Assembly (NCBI RefSeq): GCF_020091585.1
Contig: NZ_CP083582.1
Location: 992,001-1,056,000 of the forward strand
Reading direction: 5' to 3'
Origin: Kovacikia minuta CCNUW1
GTDB lineage: Bacteria; Cyanobacteriota; Cyanobacteriia; Leptolyngbyales; Leptolyngbyaceae
Length of the DNA stretch: 64,000 nt
Positions 44,038 through 52,905 of the stretch are shown piece after piece (position 1 is the stretch's first letter; every line of letters starts with the position of its first letter). Below the pieces are notes generated by a model. That model saw nothing but the letters and a program-made list of their open reading frames with translations. It made no database searches and was not told the origin of the DNA. A program made the translations under genes and the position numbers.

Positions 44038-45322
44038 GTGAGCCTAGAAGCACTCGTCCAAAGCCCTTCCGTAGTGGTAGAGTCCTCGGTTGACTCACCC
44101 AGTTCTTTCGACCCAGCTACTGACTTCGACCCCTATGTGATGTCTACCTATGCCCGCTATCCCCTTGCCTTGGAACGGGGAGCAGGTTGCCGTGTGTGGG
44201 ATGCGTCAGGAAAGGAATATCTCGACTTTTGTTGCGGGCATTGCCACCTGCACCCTGGGGCATGCCCACCCTGTGATGGTGGAAGCTGTAACGCAGCAAA
44301 TTCAGACCCTCCACCATGTCTCGAATTTGTATTACACTGCGGCGCAGGGAGAACTGGCAAAATGGCTGGTTGGGCATTCCTGTGCCGATCGCGCCTTTTT
44401 CTGTAACTCTGGTGCTGAAGCAAACGAAGGGGCGATCAAACTGGCACGGAAGTATGCCCACACCGTTCTAAATATTGAGAATCCGGTCATTATCACTGCC
44501 CATGCCAGTTTCCACGGACGCACCTTAGCAACCATCACAGCAACGGGGCAACCCAAATACCAGAAGGGGTTTAGTCCACTCGTGCCTGGTTTCTACTACG
44601 TTCCCTACAACGATATTGCTGCCCTGGAACGGGCGATCGACGAACTGGATAGCGGCGGCGATCGGCAGGTTGCTGCGATTCTGTTAGAGGCGCTGCAAGG
44701 GGAAGGAGGGGTTCGTCCAGGCGATCGGGCTTACTTCCAGCGGATTCGGGAAATTTGTAATCAAAAAGGGATTCTGCTGATCTGTGATGAAGTTCAGGTC
44801 GGTATGGGGCGTTCTGGTCAGTACTGGGGCTACGAGAATTTGGGGATTGAACCCGATATCTTCACCTCCGCAAAAGGGTTAGGCGGTGGTATCCCGATTG
44901 GAGCCATGCTGTGTAAATCCTTCTGCGATGTCTTCCAGCCTGGAGACCACGCCAGCACCTTTGGCGGCAATCCTTTTGCCTGTTCTGTCGCCCTCGCTGT
45001 CTGCCAAACCCTGGAGCGGGAAAACCTGCTGGCAAACGTGCGCGATCGAGGTGAGCAGTTGAGAGCAGGATTAAGCGCGATCGCCCAGAAGTATCCGGAT
45101 GCGATCGCGGATGTTCGGGGTTGGGGCTTGATCAATGGCTTAGAGCTAAAAGCCGATAGCCCCCTCACCTCCCCCGAAGTCATCAAAATCACAACCGATC
45201 ATGGTCTCCTGCTAGTGCCCGCCGGTCCCAAAGTCATCCGCTTCGTCCCCCCGCTGATTGTCACATCTGACGAAGTCAATCAGGCATTAGAAACCTTAGA
45301 AAAAGCCTTTGCTTCATTTTGA
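44038..45322 (+). CDS. argD: Acetylornithine aminotransferase ArgD, apparent +1 frameshift
   Basis: PLP enzyme converting N-acetylglutamate semialdehyde to N-acetylornithine in arginine synthesis. GTG at 44038 (GAGG upstream). Reads YARYPLALERGAGCRVWDAS GKEYLDF, then frame lost at TTTT 44227-44230; removing one T gives VAGIATCTLGHAHPVMVEAV. Motifs: FFCNSGAEANEGAIKLARKY, HGRTLATITATG, LICDEVQVGMGRSGQYWGYE and the PLP lysine in SAKGLGGGIPIGAML. About 427 residues when joined. Because arginine synthesis is core, an indel error is likely. Confidence 0.92.
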
Positions 45323-45374
45323 GGACTGAGGATTGAGGACTGAGGAGGTGAGAGGGTAAGGAGATAATTTTTAT

Positions 45375-45434
45375 CCTTTATCCTTTCCCTGACCCCTGAC
45401 CCCTGACCCCTACCACCTAATTCCTAACACCCCT
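45375..45434. repeat. CCCTGAC/ATCCTTT heptanucleotide tract
   Basis: TATCCTTTCCCTGACCCCTG and ACCCCTGACCCCTACCACCT show period 7 between argD and the convergent TrkA-like gene. Confidence 0.8.
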
Positions 45435-46099
45435 CAATAAAATCCAAAATTCTCATGCATTGAGCCAGGTTTGGTGACTACTAGAATCGTCGAACCTGGC
45501 TCTAAAACTGTATTGCCATTTGGGATCACCAGATCCATATGGGGATGGGGTTGGTAACCGATAATCAGGGAACCAGAGGGAAAGCGGGGATCTTGAGCGA
45601 TCTCTACCACACTACGACCAACGACCCTACAGTTTCCTGCCAGGGCAAGCTTGAGTACCTCAATTTGACCTTGTTCAAAGTGCATCATCGATTCCACCTG
45701 GGGATACTCGATCGCATTTGCCATCGTTGAAACCGCCAGATCGATCGCGTTGATCACATGGGTTGCCCCAGCAATTCGGTAAGGTTCAGCAAAATCTCGA
45801 TGCCGCATGCGGGCCAGGATATGACGCACCCCATAGTGTTTTGCCAGCGTCACCATTGCCAGATTTAGGGCATCATCCCGGAGAACGGCTGCCAGTGCAT
45901 CGGCTTTACGAATCCCAGCCTCTAGCAACACCTCCGTACTAACAGCACTGCCTTCAAATGCCATGACGCCCAACCGTTCACGGGCATAGCGACAGGCGAT
46001 CGGGTCCACATCCACCACAGCAACCGTATGCCCCATATCAATCAGTCGTTGTGCCAAGCCTAACCCAACCAACCCTGCGCCGCCAATCAGTACATACAT
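45434..46099 (-). CDS. TrkA-like NAD-binding (KTN/RCK) potassium channel regulator
   Basis: 221 residues. RCK_N Rossmann start MYVLIGGAGLVGLGLAQRLI, with TVAVVDVDPIACRYARERLG binding the adenosine. The C-terminal TrkA_C-like part runs about 145-221 (IEVLKLALAGNCRVVGRSVV). It would gate a K+ transporter not encoded here. ATG at 46099. Confidence 0.85.
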   Translation of the reverse strand: MYVLIGGAGLVGLGLAQRLIDMGHTVAVVDVDPIACRYARERLGVMAFEGSAVSTEVLLEAGIRKADALAAVLRDDALNLAMVTLAKHYGVRHILARMRHRDFAEPYRIAGATHVINAIDLAVSTMANAIEYPQVESMMHFEQGQIEVLKLALAGNCRVVGRSVVEIAQDPRFPSGSLIIGYQPHPHMDLVIPNGNTVLEPGSTILVVTKPGSMHENFGFY

Positions 46100-46125
46100 T
46101 CAATTCTTCCTGACTCATTTGTATT

Positions 46126-46161
46126 GCCCACACCCCACACCCTACACCCTACACCCCGCCT
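46126..46161. repeat. CACACCC/CTACACC heptanucleotide tract
   Basis: CACACCCCACACCCTACACC CTACACCCC; period 7. Confidence 0.8.
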
Positions 46162-46295
46162 TCATCAACATAGGTAGCCGATGTCAGATGTCAGATGTCA
46201 GGTAAAAAATCCCCCGGCTCAAATCTCTTTAAGCAAGGGGAAGAAAGCGTTACTAGAGGTTGTTCAAAGGGAGGAAATGTCTCTACGACTTAAAT

Positions 46296-46530
46296 CTATG
46301 CATTGGGCAGAATGCTGCTGTTGTAAGCATCCAGGTCACCAAAGGCAGGAACCCGCGTGCTGTAGTCAATCTCCTTACCTGTAATCGACGCAGATAGTTT
46401 CTCGAAAGACTCGGAACGCCAGTTGCGACCGTGGATTGGCTTGGTTTGCTCCCCTAAAAAGTAAGCCATTGTACCCAGAACAGAGGCAGCGACCCAGGCA
46501 ATTACCAAATAGGGCAATCAGGATAGTCAT
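46296..46530 (-). CDS. Single-helix photosystem-type small membrane protein, apparent +1 frameshift
   Basis: Removing one base from GCCC (46512-46515) joins an ATG start at 46530, preceded by AGGAGA, to the long frame. The protein is then about 77 residues: MTILIAYLVIAWVAASVLGT MAYFLGEQTKPIHGRNW and a polar tail with GDLDAYNSS. Only a TTG (46517) opens the uncorrected frame. The sequence type looks like cyanobacterial photosystem II accessory proteins (possibly Psb35), but I cannot confirm this. Thylakoid location is inferred. Confidence 0.6.
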
Positions 46531-46804
46531 TTGGAATCTCCTATAAAGTTTCGTATCAATCTGTAAATAAATGTAACAAACTCTTGCCAGGATCGCAAAC
46601 CCTACAATTTGGTGTGAAAACCGAACTCGTTTGCAAACTTCAGCGAGGCAGACATTCGAGAGGCGAGCTTTTGTGGAAGTAAGTTACAGAACTACAATTT
46701 AATAAGTTGAGAAAAATTTATTATGCTAAGCGTCAAACTTGACTCAGACGCAGAGACTTACCCGATGAAATGCCATCCCTAACCACAATCCCAATGAGCT
46801 AGTG

Positions 46805-47098
46805 ATGAAAACGATTACCGATATTGGCACTTTGATTGTAGAAACACCGGGCACCTGTGGTGGTCGTCCTCGGATTGTTGGAAGCCGCATTACAGTTCAG
46901 TTTATTGTTACAGAAATTAAAGCAGGAGTTACTCCCGAAGAAATCCTGGAGGATAAACCCCACCTGACCCTTGGTGGAATTTATGCTGCTTTAGCTTACT
47001 ACCACGCTAATAAGGAATCTCTTGATGCAGAATTTGCAGCGTATGAAGAAGAATGTCGTCGGCTCGAAGCAGAATACAAGGCAGGAAAAATGCTGTGA
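46805..47098 (+). CDS. DUF433 (antitoxin-like) protein, orphan
   Basis: 97 residues: DIGTLIVETPGTCGGRPRIV GSRITVQFIVTEIKAGVTPE EILEDKPHLTLGGIYAALAY is the DUF433 winged-helix pattern. C-terminal acidic helix (DAEFAAYEEECRRLEAEYK). DUF433 proteins usually precede a DUF5615 toxin gene; here the next 80 bp and the region after are a minisatellite and no partner is seen. ATG 46805 or GTG 46802. Confidence 0.8.
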   Translation: MKTITDIGTLIVETPGTCGGRPRIVGSRITVQFIVTEIKAGVTPEEILEDKPHLTLGGIYAALAYYHANKESLDAEFAAYEEECRRLEAEYKAGKML

Positions 47099-47189
47099 GC
47101 CAAATTCGCTTCTATTTGTTGGAGAATCGTAGGCATTGTAGAGAATGATTGCCTTTCCATTTGCGTCGTTTCTGCCTCTCAGAAAGTAA

Positions 47190-47510
47190 CATTTCCTGCA
47201 ACGCCCGACGTTTGCACCTCTGAACTCGAAGCCTGGAATTCAGAACTCGACGTTTGCACCGTTGAACTTGGAACTTCGAGCTTTTTGCTTGAAACTTGTA
47301 CCTCAGAACACGGAACTTGTCGTTTCAAGGTCGAAGTTTTCACTCTGAAGCCGGATCGTTCCTGTTTGAAACACGATCGTTCCTGTTTGAGATGGGAACG
47401 TTCCTGTTCAAGTGCGATCGTTCCTGTTTGAAACACGATCGTTCTGGTTTGAGATGGGAACGTTCCTAGTTGAGATGAGAAAGTTCCTGTTTGAACTGAG
47501 AACATTTCCA
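47190..47510. repeat. 21-base (3 x 7) minisatellite array
   Basis: About fifteen diverged 21-base units, each built from three 7-mers, e.g. GATCGTTCCTGTTTGAAACAC repeated at 47346-47450 with variants AACGTTCCTGTTTGAGATGGG. On the minus strand the array is open as 7-residue repeats (QTGTFSS, QLGTFPS, EQERSHL, KQERSCF, EVQTSG). Whether it is translated is unknown. It ends about 70 bp before the next gene. Confidence 0.75.
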
Positions 47511-47581
47511 TTTGCAGAGCGATCTCCGCCCCCAAGATCCCCGGCTTCTATAGAAAACCCTCGTGATTGGTCAAAATTAAT

Positions 47582-47827
47582 ATGGAATTGCAGGAGGCGA
47601 TCGAAACCGATACCGAACTGCCGCAGAAAGGCAAAGAATCAGCCCTGGAACAGGTCAAAACTTTGGCGGAAGTGGCTCAAAACCTTGAACAACCGGAGAA
47701 AAAGACCATTGGGCAACAGGCAGTTACCTTTCTCAAAGGTGCAGTTTCGTTTCTGCCAGACACCGCAAAACTGGCTGAGGCTTGCACCAAGCTCCTGCCC
47801 ATGATTACCAAATTGCTGGGTATTTAG
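47582..47827 (+). CDS. Small protein resembling the C-terminal region of pentapeptide-repeat proteins
   Basis: 81 residues from ATG 47582 (MELQEAIETDTELPQKGKES, VSFLPDTAKLAEACTKLLPM ITKLLGI). The last part (LPDTAKLxEACxKLLPxITK) matches the helical tail found after pentapeptide repeats in cyanobacterial proteins. The pentapeptide part is absent, so this may be a stand-alone domain or a remnant. Low certainty. Confidence 0.5.
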   Translation: MELQEAIETDTELPQKGKESALEQVKTLAEVAQNLEQPEKKTIGQQAVTFLKGAVSFLPDTAKLAEACTKLLPMITKLLGI

Positions 47828-47981
47828 GAATATGGATTCAATCATGTGAGATAGCCGTCTTGGCTATTCTTGTTTGGTTAGGGTCGATTATTTCAGGTTT
47901 GGAAATGAGGGTGTAGGGAAAAATTACGAATCCTCTTTTTGCTTGCAGTACCATTAATGTAAATCTCACAAGATTATCGGT

Positions 47982-48356
47982 ATGACTAAGCCACCCGGTG
48001 AGCAAACAAAGATTATTCGTACAGAACGTGGGCTAACTATTTCAGGAACACGGATTACTCTTTACGATGTCATGGACTATTTAACAGCCCATTACCCGCC
48101 TAAGTTTATCCGTAGTCTTTTTGATCTGACAGATAACCAAATAAATGCTGCCCTATCCTACATTGAGGCAAATCGCGCTGAAGTTGAAGCTGAGTATCAG
48201 ATGGTTCTGAAGCAATCCGAGGAAAATCGGAAGTATTGGGAAGAGCGCAATCGTGAACACTTTGCCCGTGTTGCGGCAATGCCATCCAAACCAGGTCGAG
48301 AAGCGCTTTGGGCAAAACTCCAAGAGCAAAAAGCAAGACATGCATCAGAAGCATGA
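47982..48356 (+). CDS. DUF433-like antitoxin-type protein
   Basis: 124 residues: IIRTERGLTISGTRITLYDV MDYLTAHYPPKFIRSLFDLT DNQINAALSYIEANRAEVEA is the DUF433 wHTH pattern with a longer charged helical tail. Its TGA overlaps the ATG of the DUF5615-like gene. Proposed antitoxin of a two-gene toxin-antitoxin-like module; DNA binding is inferred. Confidence 0.8.
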   Translation: MTKPPGEQTKIIRTERGLTISGTRITLYDVMDYLTAHYPPKFIRSLFDLTDNQINAALSYIEANRAEVEAEYQMVLKQSEENRKYWEERNREHFARVAAMPSKPGREALWAKLQEQKARHASEA

Positions 48357-48748
48357 TTTTTCTCGTGGATCACAATCTTGGGGGACACGCAGAAATCCTA
48401 TTAGGAAATCTTGCCAGTCAAGGTTGGTTGGAGCTACTTTCGATTCGGTTTGTTACTTTCAAGCAAATGAATCTGCCGATTGATAGTAGCGATCGAGTCG
48501 TTTGGCAAATTGCTCAAGCAAATCAAATGATTTTGCTGACTGCAAATCGGAGTATGAAGGATGAAGACTCACTAGAGCAAGTCCTTCGCGACGAAAACAC
48601 GGTAGATTCACTTCCTGTCATAACAATTGCAGATGCTGACCGATTTTTAGCCGATCGAGCCTATCGCAATCGATGTGTTGACCGTATCTTGGAGATTTTG
48701 TTGGATATTGAAAACTGGATGGGAGTCGGTCGTCTTTTCGTTCCGTGA
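48353..48748 (+). CDS. DUF5615 (PIN-like) toxin-type protein
   Basis: 131 residues: MIFLVDHNLGGHAEILLGNL starts with the Asp of PIN-like folds; RVVWQIAQANQMILLTANRS gives the central segment with Asp-rich MKDEDSLEQ. The C-terminal helices end LDIENWMGVGRLFVP. It is translationally coupled (ATGA) to the DUF433 gene, the usual order of this pair. RNase activity is assumed from the fold only. Confidence 0.78.
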   Translation: MIFLVDHNLGGHAEILLGNLASQGWLELLSIRFVTFKQMNLPIDSSDRVVWQIAQANQMILLTANRSMKDEDSLEQVLRDENTVDSLPVITIADADRFLADRAYRNRCVDRILEILLDIENWMGVGRLFVP

Positions 48749-48755
48749 CCTAACC

Positions 48756-49667
48756 TCATACCCCTGGGATTTGTTGAATCTGACTTTCGGACAGTCCGGT
48801 GAGATGGCTGACCTGGGCGATCGCCATACCAGACTGCAACAAATTTTGGGCAACCTGGAGTAACCGGGCTTCTGCCTGATTGGCGCGTTGCCGTTCTCGT
48901 TCTGCCTGTTCTAAAGCTTGCTCGGTGTCAGTCGCGATCCAGTAATTTTGGGCATCATACCAGCGCAGCCAGAGGCGGTCAATTCCTGCAAATTCTCCCT
49001 GCCATAAACCCAATCCAATTGCCAGTTCTGGAATCCAGAGACGGGGATTCTCTGGCTGAATCGGTTGTTCCTGATAGTGACCCCCCACCAGTTGAAAGCA
49101 GCGGAGTTGATTGCTGTGGCGATCGAACACGATGTAATAAGGAACTCGCAGAATTCGTTCATACACTTCCCACTTGGAAGGCGGCTTGGCTTCGCCAGAT
49201 TGCCCATTTGCGGATGCCTCTATGGACAATTCTGGTTCCTGCGTGAACTCAGAAGATTCTTCTGTAACGGGTTCAGAATCAGCAAAAGGGCCAAGATCTT
49301 CCGTTTCAGTACCAGGGGACAGAAACTCAACAACAACGAAAGGAGCGTGGGTTTCTTGCCAGATCACATAGCTGCGCCGCAGGTCACCCCGGTACAGGCG
49401 CGATACTCCCACTGCCAGAAACCAATCAGGGCGCTTATACCATTGCAGGTGACTCAGGTCGTAGTAGAGATTAAGGTCAGAACCCGTGAAAAACTGGTCT
49501 GATGGGTACTGATTCAGGCGCAGGGTACGGCTCAAAAGTTGGGGTTGCCAGTCATGAAATTCATCGGGTAAACCGGGTTCCTCCGGATCTTCACAGGGCA
49601 AATCGTACATCGTCGGAAGCGTCTGCCAGGGAGGAAGCGGTGGGTCAGGTTGAAGAACATAAGTCAT
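48756..49667 (-). CDS. Uma2 family nuclease-like protein with C-terminal helical tail
   Basis: 303 residues. Uma2 core: LNLYYDLSHLQWYKRPDWFL (Asp), APFVVVEFLSPGTETEDLGP (Glu), KWEVYERILRVPYYIVFDRH. After residue about 240 comes a coiled-coil (EQALEQAERERQRANQAEAR) and a helical end (AIAQVSHLTGLSESQIQQIP) as in other long cyanobacterial members. Acidic insert of about 30 residues near 145-175. First of three tandem minus-strand Uma2 genes. Confidence 0.85.
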   Translation of the reverse strand: MTYVLQPDPPLPPWQTLPTMYDLPCEDPEEPGLPDEFHDWQPQLLSRTLRLNQYPSDQFFTGSDLNLYYDLSHLQWYKRPDWFLAVGVSRLYRGDLRRSYVIWQETHAPFVVVEFLSPGTETEDLGPFADSEPVTEESSEFTQEPELSIEASANGQSGEAKPPSKWEVYERILRVPYYIVFDRHSNQLRCFQLVGGHYQEQPIQPENPRLWIPELAIGLGLWQGEFAGIDRLWLRWYDAQNYWIATDTEQALEQAERERQRANQAEARLLQVAQNLLQSGMAIAQVSHLTGLSESQIQQIPGV

Positions 49668-49703
49668 AGCAACCTTTGGATAAACTTCTACTTCTTCTGT
49701 AAT

Positions 49704-50270
49704 TTAGATAAACAACCTTGCTACTGGGTAAACGAAATCAGGTAACAGCGGGGAACTCAAGTTATCAGTTGCCAGAAGGGTTACTACTAGTTTCAAAATT
49801 GCCTGTTGGCGACGATAAACCTCAACTTGTTGTAATTGCCAATTCAAAATCCAGTACTCCTGCACGCCTCTTGAAGCATAGAGTTTTAATTTTGCTTCCC
49901 GGTCTCGGCGTTCATTTTGCACTCCCGGAGACAACACTTCTACAACGAGTTCGGGTGCTCCTGTCAAATACCCTGCTTCATCTAGAAGAATGTCCAGACG
50001 ATCTCTACTGACCCAAACAACATCCGGAATGACATTATCAGCATCACTAAAAATAATTCCTGGAGCAGGCACAGTCTCGCCCAAGCCCGTTGACAATGAC
50101 CAGGTATCGAGGGCGTTAGCGATCCGATTGGTAGCTTTTTGATGTTTCCAATGCGGCGCTCTGGTCACAAACAATTCCCCATCGATAATTTCATAGCGAT
50201 TGCCATTATCGGGTAGCAGGTCTACATCTGAAGTTGTCCAGCGTACCCGTTCATCTGTTATCTGGCTCAT
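49704..50270 (-). CDS. Uma2 family nuclease-like protein
   Basis: 188 residues: VRWTTSDVDLLPDNGNRYEI IDGELFVTRAPHWKHQKATN, ADNVIPDVVWVSRDRLDILL (Asp), GAPELVVEVLSPGVQNERRD (Glu of PD-(D/E)XK), EYWILNWQLQQVEVYR. Complete and compact. Middle gene of the Uma2 trio. Confidence 0.88.
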   Translation of the reverse strand: MSQITDERVRWTTSDVDLLPDNGNRYEIIDGELFVTRAPHWKHQKATNRIANALDTWSLSTGLGETVPAPGIIFSDADNVIPDVVWVSRDRLDILLDEAGYLTGAPELVVEVLSPGVQNERRDREAKLKLYASRGVQEYWILNWQLQQVEVYRRQQAILKLVVTLLATDNLSSPLLPDFVYPVARLFI

Positions 50271-50429
50271 GGGATCTTTTTAGGGAGATACTGATATTTT
50301 AGTTCGGGGCAACCATACCAATTCATCTCACTCTTGACGAATTAGTTGGACTGCATCTGTAGGTGTCCTTCGACAACCGCTACATTTAGAACGATCTCTA
50401 GGAAACCTAAAGCTCGAAACATTTCCAGG

Positions 50430-51011
50430 TTAATAACCCCACAAGGTAGAAAGCTTGAAGATAAACCCCGGTAGAATATCCTCTCCATCAATCTGTGTGG
50501 GATTTTCGAGAATCTGTTTCGGTTGGTTGGGTCGGTAGAGTTCCACCTGGCAATTTTGGGGATTGACAAGCCACCCCAGACGCAACCCATTGTTGAGATA
50601 TTCCTGCATCTTTTGCTGAAGTGGCTCAAGCGCATCGCTTTCAGAACGCAGTTCAATCACAAAATCAGGACAAATCGGTGGAAATTTCTTTTGTTGCTCC
50701 GGTGTCAGTTGGTGCCACCGTTCCAGGGCAACCCATGCCACATCTGGGGAGCGATCGGCACCATTGGGAAGTTTGAAACAGGTTGATGAACTGAACACTT
50801 TACCGAGTTGTGTGGGTCGATTCCAGTAGACCAGATCGCCAATCAAGTCTGCTTCCCAACTGCCACCTTCTCCGCCAACGGGTGGCACAATCACCAACTC
50901 CCCTTGGGCAGTCCGTTCAAACTTCACGTCACGATGGTTCTGGCACAGTTCATAGAACTGCTGATCACTTAGCTCGACAAAAGGCTTGAGGTTCAAAACA
51001 ATGGAAGTCAT
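50430..51011 (-). CDS. Uma2 family nuclease-like protein
   Basis: 193 residues: LNLKPFVELSDQQFYELCQN, ELVIVPPVGGEGGSWEADLI, GADRSPDVAWVALERWHQLT (Asp), PDFVIELRSESDALEPLQQK (Glu), LRLGWLVNPQNCQVELYRPN. It has good family motifs and a clean start at 51011. Upstream-most gene of the trio and 66 bp from the true end of ffh. Confidence 0.88.
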   Translation of the reverse strand: MTSIVLNLKPFVELSDQQFYELCQNHRDVKFERTAQGELVIVPPVGGEGGSWEADLIGDLVYWNRPTQLGKVFSSSTCFKLPNGADRSPDVAWVALERWHQLTPEQQKKFPPICPDFVIELRSESDALEPLQQKMQEYLNNGLRLGWLVNPQNCQVELYRPNQPKQILENPTQIDGEDILPGFIFKLSTLWGY

Positions 51012-51076
51012 TACGGATTACCAAACCCACCTGACACCCGACATCTGACACCTAAGATTCAAAACAATGGAAGTCG

Positions 51077-52568
51077 TTACAAATTCCCGAATCCTTTCTT
51101 CTTCTTATCCTTTTTCTTTTTCTTATTTGGATTGGCACCCGCGGAATAGCCACGCCATCCGGGCTGGGGGCGATTGCCATAGGGAGAACCGCCCATCCCC
51201 GGCATCTCCATTCCCGGCATTCCCGGCATTCCCGGAAAACGTCCCTGTCCCCATTTGCTGCATCATGGTCCGCATTTTTTGGAACTTACTGACCAGTTCG
51301 CTGATGTCCTTCTCGGAGTGACCAGAGCCACGGGCGACGCGGCGGCGGCGACTGGGGGAGCCTGCCAGCAGATCGGGATTCTTCCGTTCCTCGATCGTCA
51401 TCGAGCCAATCATTGACTCTGCCTTTTTCAGTTCCGATTCACCTTGCCGCAGTTGGTCATCGCTAATTTTGTTCATCCCCGGAATCATCTTCATGATGCC
51501 GCCCAGGGAACCCATCGTTTTCAAGAGACGGGTTTGTTTCAAGAAGTCGGTGAAGTCAAATTGGGCAGACAGGATTTTCTCCTGCATTTTTTCTGCCTCT
51601 GCCATGTCCACTTCTTCCCGTGCCTTCTCCACCAGGGTCAGCACATCACCCATGCCCAGAATTCGGGATGCCATGCGATCGGGGTAAAAGGGCTGGAGTG
51701 CTTCCACCTTTTCGCCCGTACCAATGAACTTGATCGGTTGACCGGAGATTTGCCGTACCGAGAGGGCTGCCCCACCCCGCGTATCGCCATCCATTTTGGT
51801 CAGAATGGCACCTGTGATCCCAATTTGCTCATGGAAGGTATGGGTCAGGTTGGCGGCTTCCTGCCCAGTCATGGCATCCACCACCAGCAACACCTCATGG
51901 GGCTGGACGGTTGCTTTGATTTGAGCCAGTTCCGCCATCATGTCCTGGTCAATCTGCAAGCGCCCTGCGGTGTCGATGATGACCGTATTAATGCCATCGG
52001 CTTTTGCCTTTTCTACCCCCTGGCGGGCAATCTCGACTGGATTTGCATCCTTGCCCAGCTCGAATACGGGAACGTCAATTTGCTTACCCAATGTCACCAG
52101 CTGGTCGATCGCCGCCGGACGGTAGACATCCGTTGCCACCAGTAACGTATTGCGATTCTCCTTGCGCAAATGCAACGCCAGTTTCGCTGTTGCGGTCGTT
52201 TTCCCGGTTCCCTGTAACCCTGCCATCAAAATGATCGTGGGTGCAGGCTCAACCTCCGCCAGGGGTTGGTTTTCTCCCCCCATGACCCGCACCAGCTCGT
52301 TATAGACAATTTCGATAAATTGCTGATCGGGGCGAACTCCCGCAACCACCTCAGCGCCCTGCGCCCTGGTTTCAACCTCAGCCACAAACGCCTTCACCAC
52401 ATTCAGGTTGACATCTGCTTCCAGCAGGGCACGCCGCACCTCCCGCACGGCTTCCTTAATGTTGGATTCAGAGATTTTGTCCTGACCCCGCAGTTTCTTC
52501 CAGGCAGACTCCAAGCGATCGGAGAGCGCTTCAAACATGACTTCTTTCTTACCAGCGAATTTTTTCAC
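51077..52568 (-). CDS. ffh: Signal recognition particle protein Ffh (SRP54), apparent +1 frameshift near the C-terminus
   Basis: SRP GTPase that targets membrane proteins. N domain MFEALSDRLESAWKKLRGQD (the frame opens slightly earlier at 52568 with MKKFAGKKEV), G1 GLQGTGKTTATAKL, DTAGRLQIDQ, TKMDGDTRGGAAL, M domain MGSLGGIMKMIPGMNK and RRRRVARGSGHSE. The uncorrected frame ends at 51123 in a non-native tail. Removing one base near 51231-51239 gives the normal Gly/Met/Pro tail and a Lys-rich end (NPNKKKKKDKKKKGFGNL) stopping at 51077. Confidence 0.94.
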
Positions 52569-52599
52569 CTAAACCAGCACAGCAGTTGTGCTGCTTGCT

Positions 52600-52805
52600 A
52601 TTCTACAAGTGTCAGGGGGTAGGTGTCAGGTAAAGGCTAAAGCATAACGGGTAAAAAGGCAGAGGGCAAAAGGAAGGGATGAGGGATGAGGGATGAGGAC
52701 GGAAAACAGATGACAAATGACAAATGACGAATGACCCAACTCAAAACTTAAAACTTAAAACTTTTCCCTACTCCCCACTCCCTACTCCCTACTCCCCGCT
52801 CTGGC
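52600..52805. repeat. Mixed heptanucleotide region upstream of the GAF-like gene
   Basis: Successive families: GGGATGA (three to four units), TGACAAA (three), AAAACTT (four) and CTACTCC (four), all with period 7. Confidence 0.88.
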
Positions 52806-52905
52806 TGTAAAGGAAGGAATAAGAATCTGTTATTCAGTGGTTTCCCGGACATGAAAAAAGGCACACTTACCCCATATCCTGAAGCGTCATCACAATGGTA
52901 GACCT

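Noticed and set aside
44150-45322. Independent short aminotransferase starting inside argD
   Set aside because: The first 70 residues in the other frame are the normal ArgD N-terminus; one extra T explains the split.
46181-46384. Small plus-strand frame before the photosystem-type gene
   Set aside because: Opposes a gene with a good binding site and helix; composition is random-like.
50319-50360. ATACCAATTCATCT as a third MITE copy
   Set aside because: Only the first ten bases match the MITE end; no palindrome follows.
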